Positions 1 to 9,155 are shown, counted from the first letter of the stretch. The stretch: DNA of 64,000 nucleotides from Bog-756 sp963824645 (GCA_963824645.1 CAWGQC010000014.1:1-64000); one strand, 5' to 3'. The notes: generated by a model from the letters alone, not told the origin. Numbers and translations: made by a program.

Positions 1-65
1 CCGGGGCCGATGCCCCGTGCCGCCATCGACCGGCTCGTCACACCGGGGCCTTATCGTGTCCCCCC

Positions 66-707
66 ATGACGACCACCGAGCCTCCCACCCTCTTCCACCC
101 GGATGTCGAGGTGCGGATCAGCAAGCGGCGCAAGAAGACAGCCGGTGCCCACTGGGAAGGTGACCGGATCGTGGTGGTGGTACCGGTTCATCTGCGGGGT
201 ACCGAGCGCGACCAGATGGTCGACGAGTTGGCTCGCCGGCTGGTCCGTCACCGCCCCAACCTCCATGCCTCCGACGAACTGTTGCAGCAGAGGGCAAACG
301 CACTCAGCCACCGCTACCTCGACGGCGTGGCGCCGGCCTCGATCCGGTGGTCGCCGACCCAGACCAAGCGATGGGGTTCGTGCACACTGGCTACCGGCGA
401 AATACGCATCTCGGAACGATTGAGGGTCACCCCTTCGTGGGTGCTCGACGCCGTCATCGTCCACGAGCTCGCCCACCTGCTCGAGCCCAATCACTCTCCC
501 CGCTTCCGCCAACTGGAGCGGCGCTATCCGCGGCGCGACGAAGCCGACACCTTTCTCGAAGGCTACGCCCTGGGCCTGGCCATGGCCGGAAGCACACCAC
601 GGTCCAGCGGACCTCGTCTCGAGGCGGACGATGGGACCGACACCTGCGACGACCACCCCGACCACCGCCATCCCCGGACCACCTTCCCCGCTGCCGACGT
701 GGGCTGA
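66..707 (+). CDS. YgjP-like (DUF45) zinc metallopeptidase
   Basis: This 213-residue protein carries the full zinc site HELAH at residues 133-137, with a third His at 143 (HExxH-x5-H spacing). That is the layout of the DUF45/YgjP family, a SprT-like group of soluble metallopeptidases whose substrates are not established. A W-G-S-C motif around residues 103-106 precedes the zinc helix, as is usual in the family. The C-terminal ~40 residues are low-complexity, rich in Pro, Asp and Thr, and probably disordered. The start is an ATG just after a short gap at the window edge; the gene to the left is not visible, so operon membership is unknown. The fold assignment is firm; the biological role is not. 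Confidence 0.85.
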   Translation: MTTTEPPTLFHPDVEVRISKRRKKTAGAHWEGDRIVVVVPVHLRGTERDQMVDELARRLVRHRPNLHASDELLQQRANALSHRYLDGVAPASIRWSPTQTKRWGSCTLATGEIRISERLRVTPSWVLDAVIVHELAHLLEPNHSPRFRQLERRYPRRDEADTFLEGYALGLAMAGSTPRSSGPRLEADDGTDTCDDHPDHRHPRTTFPAADVG

Positions 708-811
708 AGGGGCCGGTTGGGCCCGTTGTCCCTGGGACCTGGTCACCGGCTTGCCCAATGATCCCTCTCCTTTCCCTGTGGCTCCGCGCCTCTCCGGAAG
801 GTTCTATCTCT

Positions 812-856
812 ATAAAATCGACTTGATTAGTCAGCTATTCCTGTTAAAGTGGCTAC
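812..856 (+). promoter_or_regulatory. Leaderless promoter with IscR/Rrf2-like operator
   Basis: A -35-like TTGATT (823-828) and a -10-like TAAAGT (845-850) are separated by 16 nt. The ATG at 857 begins 7 nt after the -10, so the transcript should be leaderless. On the reverse complement of 812-838 the half sites ATAGCTGACTA and AAGTCGATTTTAT surround a short AT spacer; GACT and AGTC form an exact inverted pair. The left half fits the known IscR/Rrf2 half-site pattern ATASYYGACTR. A related palindrome lies before cysH at 63934-63960. Which regulator binds is inference. Confidence 0.5.
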
Positions 857-1461
857 ATGGCGATCGCCTACCCCGGTCCGGCCGCAGATCTGCGTTACGT
901 CACGTCCCCACTCCGCTCCGCGGGACTGCCGGCCGGACCGGGGAAGCTCGCCTCCGTTCCGCGGGGCGCCGCCCTCGAGTCGATCTGCTGGCCATTGCCG
1001 AGGGCTTCGCCGTGGCCGCGCCGTTCATCACCGAACTGCACGGCCTCACTGAACGCCGGTGGGTATTGCTGGCGGTCACCGACCTGTTCGAGGCCTGGGC
1101 CATCGGCTGGCCGCAGGAAGGGGCAATCCAGTTCCACGACCACGGTCCGTCCAGCGGCGCCCTGGTGGTGGCATCGGGCACCCTCACCGAGACGACGGTG
1201 CGATCGAGCGCCCGGGGCGCCACGGTCACCGGCACCCGCACCCTCGGTCCGGGCGCCCGCCGGAGGTTCGCACCGGGTTACGTGCACGACCTGACCAACG
1301 ACGGGGAGGAACAGGCGGTCAGCGTCCACGTCTACGGCCCGCGGCTCTCGACCATGAGCTACTACCGGCTGGACCGGCGCGGCGGCCTGGAGCGGCTGCG
1401 GACAGAAACCGTCCCTCCCCTCGGGCCTTTCGACGCCACCAGCAGCCACGACCCCTCCTGA
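857..1461 (+). CDS. Cysteine dioxygenase family cupin (frame disrupted near the 5' end)
   Basis: The C-terminal ~150 codons encode a type I cysteine dioxygenase cupin: an iron-binding HDHG followed by PSSG, then the second cupin box around FAPGYVHD with its His. These non-heme iron enzymes oxidise L-cysteine to cysteine sulfinate. The promoter at 823-850 predicts a leaderless start at ATG 857, but that reading frame differs from the cupin frame. The frame beginning at 857 reads like an N-terminus up to about position 975, and the cupin frame takes over near 980. Either one base has been lost there or the true start is GTG 1012 in the cupin frame. The rhodanese gene follows after 21 nt, consistent with a sulfur-metabolism pair. 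Confidence 0.65.
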
Positions 1462-1482
1462 ACCGGTGGGGACCGCCTGATC

Positions 1483-1911
1483 ATGAGCCCGACACCCGAT
1501 GACCTGGTGGCTCGATCCCGGCGGCGTATCGGGAGGACCCGGCCCGAGCAGCTGGCCGACGTGTTGGCCACAGGTGGCCTGATCGTGGACATTCGCCCGG
1601 CGGCCCAGCGGGCCGACGAGGGTGAGCTGCCCGGCGCCGTCGTGGTCGAGCGGAACGTTCTCGAATGGCGGCTCGACCCGGCCGGTAGCCACCGGCTCCC
1701 CCAGGTGACCGGGTTCACCCAGCCGGTGGTGGTGGTCTGTTCGGAGGGATTTGCCTCTTCTCTGGCCGCCGATTCCCTCCTGACCCTCGGCTACCGGCAG
1801 GCGACCGACCTGGTTGGCGGGTATCGGGCCTGGTCAGCATGGGTAGAGCGCGCACCCGACCGGCCACCGGGGTATCGGTCGGTCGACCCCCCGGCCCGGA
1901 CGGTCCCCTAA
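1483..1911 (+). CDS. Rhodanese-domain protein (sulfurtransferase)
   Basis: This is a single-domain rhodanese of 142 residues. The active-site loop is CSEGFAS, with the Cys that carries persulfide, followed by the helix SLAADSLLTLGY and the conserved GGYRAW near the C-terminus. The N-terminal part has the expected VDIRP strand-turn. Rhodaneses move sulfane sulfur from thiosulfate or persulfides to cyanide, thiols or proteins. It lies 21 nt after the cysteine dioxygenase gene, so co-transcription and a role in cysteine or sulfane sulfur turnover are likely. The loop sequence differs from the CRxGxR type of thiosulfate sulfurtransferases, so the physiological acceptor cannot be named. Confidence 0.85.
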   Translation: MSPTPDDLVARSRRRIGRTRPEQLADVLATGGLIVDIRPAAQRADEGELPGAVVVERNVLEWRLDPAGSHRLPQVTGFTQPVVVVCSEGFASSLAADSLLTLGYRQATDLVGGYRAWSAWVERAPDRPPGYRSVDPPARTVP

Positions 1912-1952
1912 GGGGACTACCCCTTCCCTTCGATCGCGGCTACAACGGAGTA

Positions 1953-2939
1953 GTGGCTTACCTTCTCGCTGCGCTTGCCGCCTTCGTCAACGCCCTGACC
2001 TCTGTGCTGCAGCGGATCGGCGTCGAGTCGGCCCCGGATTCGACCACCCTCCGGTGGAGCCTGATGGCCCATGCCCTGCGACGGGGTATATGGCTGGTCG
2101 GTTTCGGTCTGATGCTGGTGTCCTTCGGGTTGCAAGCCACCGCCCTCCGTTTCGGCGAGCTGAGCGTCGTGCAGCCGGTGCTGACCACCGAGCTCCTCTT
2201 CCTCATGCTGATCCTCGGGACCTGGTTCCGATTCCCGCTGGGCCGACAGGAGTGGCTCGGATCCCTGGTCATCGTGGTGGGACTGGGTGGATTCTTTTTG
2301 GCTGCCGCCCCCAAGGGGGGGAACGCCATACCGACCAACCATGAGTGGTGGGTGGCCTCCATCGTCCTGATCGCTGTCATCGCCGGTTTCATCATCGCCG
2401 CCCTGCGCGGTCCGCGCTGGTGGCGAGCGGCGTCATTCGGAGCCGCCACCGCGGTCAACGTGGCCTACACCGCCGCTCTGACCAAAGCCATCACCACCTA
2501 CACCACCGAAGGCTGGGGACACGTCTTCACCCACTTCCAGCCGTACATGCTGGCCATCTCCGGACTGGGCACCGTGTTCCTCATCCAGAACGCGCTGCAC
2601 GCCGGTCCCATCACCGCGTCACGCATCACCATGGTCACCATTGCCCCGCTGGTCAGCATCCTCCTCGGCGTCACCCTGTTCGCCGACCGGCTGCGGTCCG
2701 GTCCATTGTGGATCGCCTCCGAAGTGGCGGCTCTGGTCGTCCTGGTGGTGGGTGTCGTCATTCTGGCCCGCTCGCCTCTGGTGGCCGGCGACGACCAGTC
2801 CGGTGAGGCGGGCGAGATGCTGGAAGGCGCTCGGGACCGGGTTCGGACCGATAAGGCACCGCGGGAGTGGATCGGGTCGGGGGCCGGCCCGGTTCCCCCT
2901 GTCCAGGCCATGGATGAAGTGGGCGGACCGGTGAGCTGA
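1953..2939 (+). CDS. DMT-superfamily (EamA/NIPA-like) integral membrane protein
   Basis: This polytopic protein shows about nine to ten hydrophobic segments, with the two-fold repeat architecture of the drug/metabolite transporter superfamily. The first helix starts directly at AYLLAALAAFVNAL, which is why I place the start at GTG 1953 rather than the longer ATG at 1839 inside the rhodanese gene. The last ~50 residues (GDDQSGEAGEM onward) are hydrophilic and probably cytoplasmic. Substrate cannot be told from sequence; NIPA-like magnesium carriers and EamA metabolite exporters both fit. It follows the rhodanese by 41 nt on the same strand and converges with the MBL hydrolase gene. Confidence 0.75.
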   Translation: MAYLLAALAAFVNALTSVLQRIGVESAPDSTTLRWSLMAHALRRGIWLVGFGLMLVSFGLQATALRFGELSVVQPVLTTELLFLMLILGTWFRFPLGRQEWLGSLVIVVGLGGFFLAAAPKGGNAIPTNHEWWVASIVLIAVIAGFIIAALRGPRWWRAASFGAATAVNVAYTAALTKAITTYTTEGWGHVFTHFQPYMLAISGLGTVFLIQNALHAGPITASRITMVTIAPLVSILLGVTLFADRLRSGPLWIASEVAALVVLVVGVVILARSPLVAGDDQSGEAGEMLEGARDRVRTDKAPREWIGSGAGPVPPVQAMDEVGGPVS

Positions 2940-2981
2940 CCCAAGGCCAGGCCGCCGGTGGCCAACCAGGGGAGGCAGGCT

Positions 2982-3809
2982 TCAGTGGGGCAGCTCCACG
3001 GTGGCCAGATCGGCCGCCACCACCACCTCGCCGTCAAAGTGGGCGGCCGCCAGGTCATGCCATTCGTGCTCGGTACCCGGCGCCGGAGCCGGTACCAGAT
3101 GGGTCAGGACCAGCGTGGAGACACCTCCCGTGGAGGCCGTGCGGGCGGCGTCTTCGACCGACGAGTGGTAGTCCAGGACGTCGGTGAGCCGGGGTAGGCC
3201 CACCGACTGGATCAGATCCCGTCTTACAACGGTGTGGACGAGGACGTCGGCCCCCCGGCACAGTCCGTCGAGCCCGGCGCAGGGCACCGTGTCCCCGGCG
3301 ATGACCACCGACCTGTCCCCCTCGTCTATCCGGAACCCCACAGTCGGACGTACCGGCGCATGGTCGGTCGGGGCCGCCGTCACCCGGACCCCACCGTCTT
3401 CGAAGACCAGCCCGTCGCTGACCTCGGTGACCAGGGGGCCCGGCGGCCAGGTGAGGTCACCGTGGTGGGCCAGCCGGTAGCTGACGTCGGGAGCCAGCAT
3501 GGCCTCGGTGGCGGCGACCACCGAGCGGGTCCCGACCGGCCCGATCACCACCAGCGGGTTGGGTTGGAAGGACATGACCCACCGAGTGGTCAACACGTCG
3601 TTGAGGTCGGTGATGTGGTCGCTGTGCAGGTGGGTGATGAACAGGGCCCGGAAGGCGCCGGCTCCCGATCCGGCGGCCGCCGCCCGCATGAGGAGGCCCC
3701 GTCCACAGTCGAAGACCAGGTCGCCGGCGGCGGTTCGCACCAAGGTGGATGGTCCCGCCCGCTGAGGATCGGGCAGAGGGCTTCCGCTGCCCAGGATCAC
3801 CACCTGCAC
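2982..3809 (-). CDS. MBL-fold metal-dependent hydrolase (RNase Z-like)
   Basis: A 275-residue metallo-beta-lactamase-fold protein. The metal motif THLHSDHITD (H60, H62, D64, H65) is intact, and downstream His and Asp ligands occur in VIAGDT and LTHL. The N-terminus MQVVILGSGSPLPDP is characteristic of the RNase Z/arylsulfatase-like branch, where GSGxP leads into the first strand. Length suits that branch. It could be a tRNA 3' endonuclease relative, a phosphodiesterase or another ester hydrolase; the long exosite arm of true RNase Z is not obvious, so I do not assign rnz. Confidence 0.8.
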   Translation of the reverse strand: MQVVILGSGSPLPDPQRAGPSTLVRTAAGDLVFDCGRGLLMRAAAAGSGAGAFRALFITHLHSDHITDLNDVLTTRWVMSFQPNPLVVIGPVGTRSVVAATEAMLAPDVSYRLAHHGDLTWPPGPLVTEVSDGLVFEDGGVRVTAAPTDHAPVRPTVGFRIDEGDRSVVIAGDTVPCAGLDGLCRGADVLVHTVVRRDLIQSVGLPRLTDVLDYHSSVEDAARTASTGGVSTLVLTHLVPAPAPGTEHEWHDLAAAHFDGEVVVAADLATVELPH

Positions 3810-3908
3810 CGTCGGCCCCTCAGGACCCGGGCGACCGGGCCACCAGCGGACCGGACCGGGGGGCGACGGGAGGGCCGGGGGGCATGGCCGGCAGGCTAAC
3901 AGTCGGGG

Positions 3909-4556
3909 TCATCGGGCCAGCGAACGGGTGCGATGGCACGACGGCGGTGCTGCCCCCGCGGCGCCGGGCCAAAGCAGAGACCCGGCGGCGTCCAGAAGAC
4001 CGGCGATCCCGAGGGCGGCATCCCCCACCCGGTCCCGCATGGCCCGGAACAGGGCGGCGGTGACCCGGGCATCGCCCAGCGCGCTGTGGTGGTCGTCCCA
4101 ACTCAGGCCGAACGAGGCGCAGCACTCGGCCAGGTTGGCCCGGCCCTCCAGCCCGAGATGGGTGTGGGCCACCGTCCAGGTGTCGACCGAGGGGACGGCG
4201 GAGGGGTGCGGTACCGATCGCCCCAGGCGCACGCACTCGGCGCGCAGGAAGAGGAGATCGAAGGCGTCGACGTTGTGGCCGACGACCACCCGGCCCGACA
4301 GGAGGGTGGCCAGGTAGGCATGCAGGCGGCCAAAGGTGGGTGCCTCGTCGAGCATGGCGGTGGAGATGCCGTGGATGTGGGTCGGGCCCGGGCCCCGGCA
4401 CGGGTCGACCAGCGACGAGAACGAATCGACCTCATCGCCCCGGGCATCGAGGATGACCACCCCCACCTCCACAATACGGTCGTCATCGGGTGAGAATCCG
4501 GTAGTTTCCACGTCGACCACCGCGAAGCCGGGCGGGGTCCCCCCCAAGCCACTCAT
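3909..4556 (-). CDS. DnaQ-like DEDDh 3'-5' exonuclease
   Basis: All exonuclease motifs are present. Exo I is VDVETTG (D and E), Exo II is GHNVDAFD, and Exo III is HSALGDA, whose His five residues before Asp makes it the DEDDh type. This is the fold of the DNA polymerase III epsilon subunit and of many stand-alone 3'-5' exonucleases, requiring two divalent metals. The start at 4556 (MSGLGG) is preferred; an upstream ATG at 4643 would add a poorly conserved 29-residue tail. No polymerase-binding C-terminal motif is evident, and the Pro/Ala-rich tail is short. The role is likely DNA or RNA trimming; replication proofreading cannot be shown. Confidence 0.82.
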   Translation of the reverse strand: MSGLGGTPPGFAVVDVETTGFSPDDDRIVEVGVVILDARGDEVDSFSSLVDPCRGPGPTHIHGISTAMLDEAPTFGRLHAYLATLLSGRVVVGHNVDAFDLLFLRAECVRLGRSVPHPSAVPSVDTWTVAHTHLGLEGRANLAECCASFGLSWDDHHSALGDARVTAALFRAMRDRVGDAALGIAGLLDAAGSLLWPGAAGAAPPSCHRTRSLAR

Positions 4557-4660
4557 GGCGGTGACGGTACGCCGCGGCTGTAACAGTTCCGGGGGCTCCG
4601 GTACACCCCCCGGTCGGATCCATCCGCCGTGGGCTACGGTCATGCCTCGAAAGGACGGCC

Positions 4661-6121
4661 ATGACCCCTCGCATCCGGTGGGTGTGCGTCTCCGATCTTC
4701 ACCTCGGGGCGCTCAACAGCCTGCTGACCAACGTGACCGACGACGGCGAACGCGTGGACGGGAACAGCCCCTCCCCTGTTCTGACCGCACTGTGCGAGTG
4801 CATCCGGTGGCTGCGTCGACCGGGCCAGGACCCACCCCAGCTGGTGGTCCTGGGTGATCTGTTCGAGCTGGCCCTCACCTCCCTGGAGGACGCCGCCGTC
4901 ACCTTCTCCCAGTTCATGACCGCTCTCGATGCCGGTGCCACCACCAGCGCCGTCGCTCCCGAGGTCCGGTTCGTACCCGGCAACCACGACCACCACCTGT
5001 GGTCGCGGGCCAGCGACGACCGGTTCGTCGATCAGCTGGCCGCTGACGCCTCGTCCATTCCCCCGGCCACCGATCGTCACGCCACCCGGCTGCTGCCCTC
5101 CCACGACACCGTGCCGGTGCGGGACCACTTCGTCGAGATCCTGGCCGCCCGGGGGGGCGCACCCGGGGGCGTGACCGTCGTCCAGAGCTACCCCAACCTG
5201 GGCCTGGTCAACGGGGACGGCACCCACTGCGTTCTCCTCAGCCACGGCCATTTCATCGAGCCGCTGTACCGGATGATGTCCCTGCTCGACAACGTCTTCG
5301 GCTCGCCCCGCACCGGTACCGTCGAGGCATGGCAGCTGGAAGCGGACAACGGTGGTTGGATCGACTTCTTCTGGTCGTCGATGGGTGACAGCGGCGACGT
5401 CATGCGGGTCACCCGCACGCTGTACGAGTCGATGCAGAGCACCGAGACCATCCACGCCGAAATCGCCGCCATCGAGAGGGCCATCAAGGCGGCCGGTGCG
5501 TCGCGGGCCCAGGCCGACGTCGAGGCCCACGCCGTGGCCGGCATCCTCAGGGCCTGCATCGGAACAGCCATACGGGAGCGCCATCGCCCGGGGATCGTCC
5601 TCAGCCCCCATGCCGAACAGGGGCTGACCGACTACCTGAACGGACCGGTGGGGGCCCAGGTGGCCACCGAAATCGGCAGCCCGGCGGCGACCACCTTCGT
5701 CTTCGGACACACCCACAAACCGTTCGTCGAATCGCGGACGGTGTCCCCGTTCCCCGCACCGATCGACGTGGTGAACACCGGGGGGTGGGTGGTGGATACG
5801 CCCGAGCCCAACCCGCTCAAGGGGGCATCCCTCATCCTCATCGACGAGGATCTCAATGTGGCCTCCCTGCGCTGCTACACCGAGGGCCCCGATCCCTCCT
5901 CCTACCGTGTCCGCATCGAGGCCCCGAGCAGTGCGCCGTCGAACCCACTGGTGGCCCAGCTGCAAGAGGACATAGACCCCGACGCCGAGCCCTGGACCAC
6001 CTTGGCCCAGGCCGTGCAAGTCACGGTGGTCGACCGGGGTCAGCAGTTGGCCGACCGGCTCCGGGCCGACGCCTCCGCCCTCGACCAGCTCTCAGGCTCC
6101 GGTACCCACCAGCTCCCGTAG
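4661..6121 (+). CDS. Calcineurin-like metallophosphoesterase
   Basis: This 486-residue cytoplasmic protein holds the five phosphoesterase blocks in order: VSDLHLG near residue 10, GDLFE near 65, GNHDHH near 107, SHGHF near 191 and GHTHKP near 350. Metal-binding Asp, His and Asn are therefore all intact. The spacing between blocks is larger than in minimal enzymes, with an alpha-helical insert between the fourth and fifth blocks. Its substrate is unknown; related large actinobacterial proteins are annotated only as metallophosphoesterases. The 3' end overlaps the convergent MFS gene by 30 bp. Confidence 0.85.
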   Translation: MTPRIRWVCVSDLHLGALNSLLTNVTDDGERVDGNSPSPVLTALCECIRWLRRPGQDPPQLVVLGDLFELALTSLEDAAVTFSQFMTALDAGATTSAVAPEVRFVPGNHDHHLWSRASDDRFVDQLAADASSIPPATDRHATRLLPSHDTVPVRDHFVEILAARGGAPGGVTVVQSYPNLGLVNGDGTHCVLLSHGHFIEPLYRMMSLLDNVFGSPRTGTVEAWQLEADNGGWIDFFWSSMGDSGDVMRVTRTLYESMQSTETIHAEIAAIERAIKAAGASRAQADVEAHAVAGILRACIGTAIRERHRPGIVLSPHAEQGLTDYLNGPVGAQVATEIGSPAATTFVFGHTHKPFVESRTVSPFPAPIDVVNTGGWVVDTPEPNPLKGASLILIDEDLNVASLRCYTEGPDPSSYRVRIEAPSSAPSNPLVAQLQEDIDPDAEPWTTLAQAVQVTVVDRGQQLADRLRADASALDQLSGSGTHQLP

Positions 6122-7888
6122 CTCGCGGGCCACATCCTCTTTGTGCTCCTCCTGGTCCTCCCAGGCCCGGCGGGGACTCCAGCGGCCCCGGTTGAGGAAG
6201 ATGGTCGGGATGAACAGCACCATGCCGGCCACGCACACCCAGAACCAGTGCTGCCACTGTTTGGGCGATTTGGCCACGCCGTTCTGGAGGGCGGTGAGGT
6301 TCGTCTGGTGGGCGGCCAGGTAGCTGAGCTGGGACTGGTAGGGAACCACCAGGGTGTTGAACTGCGTCTTCAGCGAGTTGAGCTGGAGGGCGTTGGCCGT
6401 CCCGATGGCCGCCGCCACGGCCAGGTCGTTGGCCAGGCTCGGATCGCTGTTGGCCCGCTCCACCACCGCCTGGTGCTTCTGGACCAGGGTGAGCAGGGCG
6501 GCGTGCTTCTGGGCGAAGGCCACCGACGCCGGGTGTTCCACCAGGAACGACTGGATCTGGGGTGTGGCCAGAGGCAGGTTGTCCACCACCGGGTTGACGG
6601 CGGTGACCACCAGGGGCAGGAAGAGGAAGGAGAGACCGACGGTCAACCGCAGGATCCATCCCCACAGGGCCAGGCCGGTGCCCACCAGAGCCGGGTTTCG
6701 GGCCTCGACCATCTCGGTGTAGCCGGCCATCCACGGTGCGTAGGTCAGCGAGATGAAGGCGGCCAGGAAGATCTCGATGACGATCAAGGTGTTGAAGGTG
6801 GTGTGGGCGTGGGTGGCTTGGCGCAGAAAGACGATGAGCATCACGATCGAGCCGATGGCACCGACCAACATGAACGGTTTGCGCACCCGCAACTTGTCGG
6901 AGAGCACGCCGAACACGATGAGCGCGATGGCGTCGGCTGCCCAGTACCACTGGTTGAGGCGATTGGCCTGGACGGTGGTGAAGTTGAGGCCGCTCGGGTT
7001 CTTGAACACGGTGGCCCAATAGATGGTGAAGAAGGCCGAGGCGGCGTAGTACACCAGCAGGAAGAGGGAGATGCCGATGGCCGACAGCACCAGATCGGCC
7101 TTCAGGATCTGTCGCCACGGGTGGGTGGTGGCCCGGATCAGCTCCGACGGAGACAGGCCACGGGACTTGGCCTCCACCAGGGCTCGGTCCTGTTCCGACA
7201 CCATCAGCTGGTCGCGCAGACGGGGGGAGAGGTCCTTGAGCCAGAAGAGAGCGATGACGAAGACCACCAGTGAGGTGATCCCGGAGATGATGAACTGGCT
7301 CTGCCAGTCGACGAAGTGGTTGAGGGTATTGGTGGCCACGATGCTGGTGATCAGACTGCCGGCCACCGGCCCCACGGTCCAGAATCCCATGGCCGAGGCC
7401 CGCCCCAACTGAGGGCTGAAGTCGCGCACCAGGGCGGGGGTGGCCACCAGGATGGCCCCCTCCACCAGACCCAGCGCCGAGATGACTACCGCGAACTGCC
7501 ATTCCGTCGTGGCGTTGGGCACGCCCACCGCCACCAGCAGCCCCACGATCAACAGGCCGTAGATGACCACGTTGGATCGACCCAGGCGGTCGGTCTTGCT
7601 GGCCGGCAGCGAGGCGAAAGCACCGATGAGATTGGACACCACCACGATGTACACGTAAAAGGAAAACGACATGTGGTAGTACTGCAAAATGTTGGGGGTC
7701 ACCCCGGTCTGGGTGAAGTACGTGTAGTACAGGACGATGGTGGCCAGGACGGCCAGGCCCAGGTACGCCGTGCGTTTGGCGTTGTTGGGATATTCGTCGA
7801 TCTCGTGCACGAACAGGAACCGGAAGAGCGCGCCGTGCCTGGGAACGCCGCTGCCCGGATCCGGTGTGGCCACCGTTCCTTGTGCCAT
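6092..7888 (-). CDS. MFS transporter with helical insert before the last membrane helix
   Basis: A 598-residue major facilitator protein. Twelve hydrophobic segments can be drawn, and the loop after helix 2 (ASLPASKTDRLGRSN) matches the MFS signature position with DRLGR. Between the last two membrane segments (about residues 440-550) sits a ~110-residue, Gln/Ala/Leu-rich stretch that looks helical and extracytoplasmic, unusual for MFS carriers. The tail after the final helix is basic then acidic and cytoplasmic. The substrate is unknown. It lies downstream on the same strand as the acyl-CoA operon (139 nt from its last gene), so uptake of a lipid-like substrate is possible but unproven. Confidence 0.8.
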   Translation of the reverse strand: MAQGTVATPDPGSGVPRHGALFRFLFVHEIDEYPNNAKRTAYLGLAVLATIVLYYTYFTQTGVTPNILQYYHMSFSFYVYIVVVSNLIGAFASLPASKTDRLGRSNVVIYGLLIVGLLVAVGVPNATTEWQFAVVISALGLVEGAILVATPALVRDFSPQLGRASAMGFWTVGPVAGSLITSIVATNTLNHFVDWQSQFIISGITSLVVFVIALFWLKDLSPRLRDQLMVSEQDRALVEAKSRGLSPSELIRATTHPWRQILKADLVLSAIGISLFLLVYYAASAFFTIYWATVFKNPSGLNFTTVQANRLNQWYWAADAIALIVFGVLSDKLRVRKPFMLVGAIGSIVMLIVFLRQATHAHTTFNTLIVIEIFLAAFISLTYAPWMAGYTEMVEARNPALVGTGLALWGWILRLTVGLSFLFLPLVVTAVNPVVDNLPLATPQIQSFLVEHPASVAFAQKHAALLTLVQKHQAVVERANSDPSLANDLAVAAAIGTANALQLNSLKTQFNTLVVPYQSQLSYLAAHQTNLTALQNGVAKSPKQWQHWFWVCVAGMVLFIPTIFLNRGRWSPRRAWEDQEEHKEDVARELRELVGTGA

Positions 7889-8027
7889 AGGGAGTCCCCC
7901 TCACGCTGGGCTCATACGGCCATCCCCGGCCGCAGACCGACCGTAGCGCAGGTGAGGGGACCGACGTACCTTTTGGCACCCACCGCCGGCAGTGCTCAAC
8001 CGGTGCCGCCGATGGGGCCCGGGGGCG

Positions 8028-9155
8028 TCAGTCCAGGACGGCCGCGGCCACCCGCTCCTCGAGGGTGCGGGTGTCCCACCACGAGAGCTGAAGCTGCTTG
8101 GCCCGGCGGAAATAGAGCTGGATGTCGAACTCGACGGTGAAGCCGATGCCTCCGAAGATCTGTTGGGCGGTGGCCGTCACCTGGCGGAATGTCTGGCCCG
8201 CGAACAGCTTGGCCATGGGGGCCAACTTGGCCACGTTCCGGCCCTCGGAACGGGCCCACGCCGCCTCATGGACCAGGGCCTCGGCTCCGTCCACCGCGGT
8301 GGCGGCGTCGGCCAGGTAATGGGCCAGAGCCTGAAAGGCCCCGAGTGGTTTGTCGAACTGGTGGCGGTCCTTGGCGTACTGCACGGTGATGTCCAACGCG
8401 TACTGGGTTCCCCCCACGGCCTGGGCGGCAGCCAGAATGGCACCGTCGTGCATGACGGTGTCCCAGGTGGACCAGCCCGAGCCGGTCCCACCGATCCGGT
8501 CGGACGCCCCCACCTGCACACCGTCGAAGTCCACCCGGTACTGGGTGTCCGATCCGATGGCCATCTGTTGGGTGAGGGTCACACCGGCGGCAGCCGGATC
8601 GACCAGGAACAGGTCGATGTCCGAGGGCGAGCCGCCCACCCGGGCCAGGACGACCAGTCGCGAAGCCGACGAGGCGAAGGCGACATGACGCTTGGTCCCG
8701 CTGAGGGTGAAGCCTTCGCCGTTGGGCTCGGCCCGCACCTGGATGCCCCGGGGGCCGAACCCGTTGTCCGGTTCGAGCCAGGCCACGCTCAAGATGGCCT
8801 CACCGGTGACGATGCCGGGCAACCACTCCTGTTTCTGGGCATCGGATCCGGCAGCGGACAGAGCGCCACCACAGAGGATGGAGCTCACGAAGTGGGGTGA
8901 CGGTGCCAACGAGCGACCGAATTCCTCGTACAGGACCACGTTCTCCAGCGTGCTCATGCCCGAACCGCCGTACTCCTCGGGGATCTGCAATCCGATCAGG
9001 TCGAGATGGGATAGTTGCTTCCACAGCTCGGGCGAGTAGCCGACCGGATCGTCCTCCAGCTGGCGCACCACGCTGAGCGGACAGGAAGTGGCACACACCC
9101 CGCGCACGGTCTCGCGCAGCATCTCCTGCTCCGGGCTGAATTGAAGGTCCAACAT
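8028..9155 (-). CDS. Acyl-CoA dehydrogenase (short form, FadE28-like position)
   Basis: A 375-residue flavoprotein of the acyl-CoA dehydrogenase family. The N-terminal helical domain (LQFSPEQEMLRETVRG), a middle beta domain and the C-terminal helical bundle ending in RAKQLQLSWWDTRTLEERVA are all present. Such enzymes introduce a 2,3 double bond into acyl-CoA using FAD. It is the last gene of the minus-strand operon, 66 nt after the MaoC gene, and shares the operon with a second, more divergent dehydrogenase. In steroid side-chain degradation such pairs form alpha2beta2 heterotetramers; whether these two do is inference. Confidence 0.85.
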   Translation of the reverse strand: MLDLQFSPEQEMLRETVRGVCATSCPLSVVRQLEDDPVGYSPELWKQLSHLDLIGLQIPEEYGGSGMSTLENVVLYEEFGRSLAPSPHFVSSILCGGALSAAGSDAQKQEWLPGIVTGEAILSVAWLEPDNGFGPRGIQVRAEPNGEGFTLSGTKRHVAFASSASRLVVLARVGGSPSDIDLFLVDPAAAGVTLTQQMAIGSDTQYRVDFDGVQVGASDRIGGTGSGWSTWDTVMHDGAILAAAQAVGGTQYALDITVQYAKDRHQFDKPLGAFQALAHYLADAATAVDGAEALVHEAAWARSEGRNVAKLAPMAKLFAGQTFRQVTATAQQIFGGIGFTVEFDIQLYFRRAKQLQLSWWDTRTLEERVAAAVLD

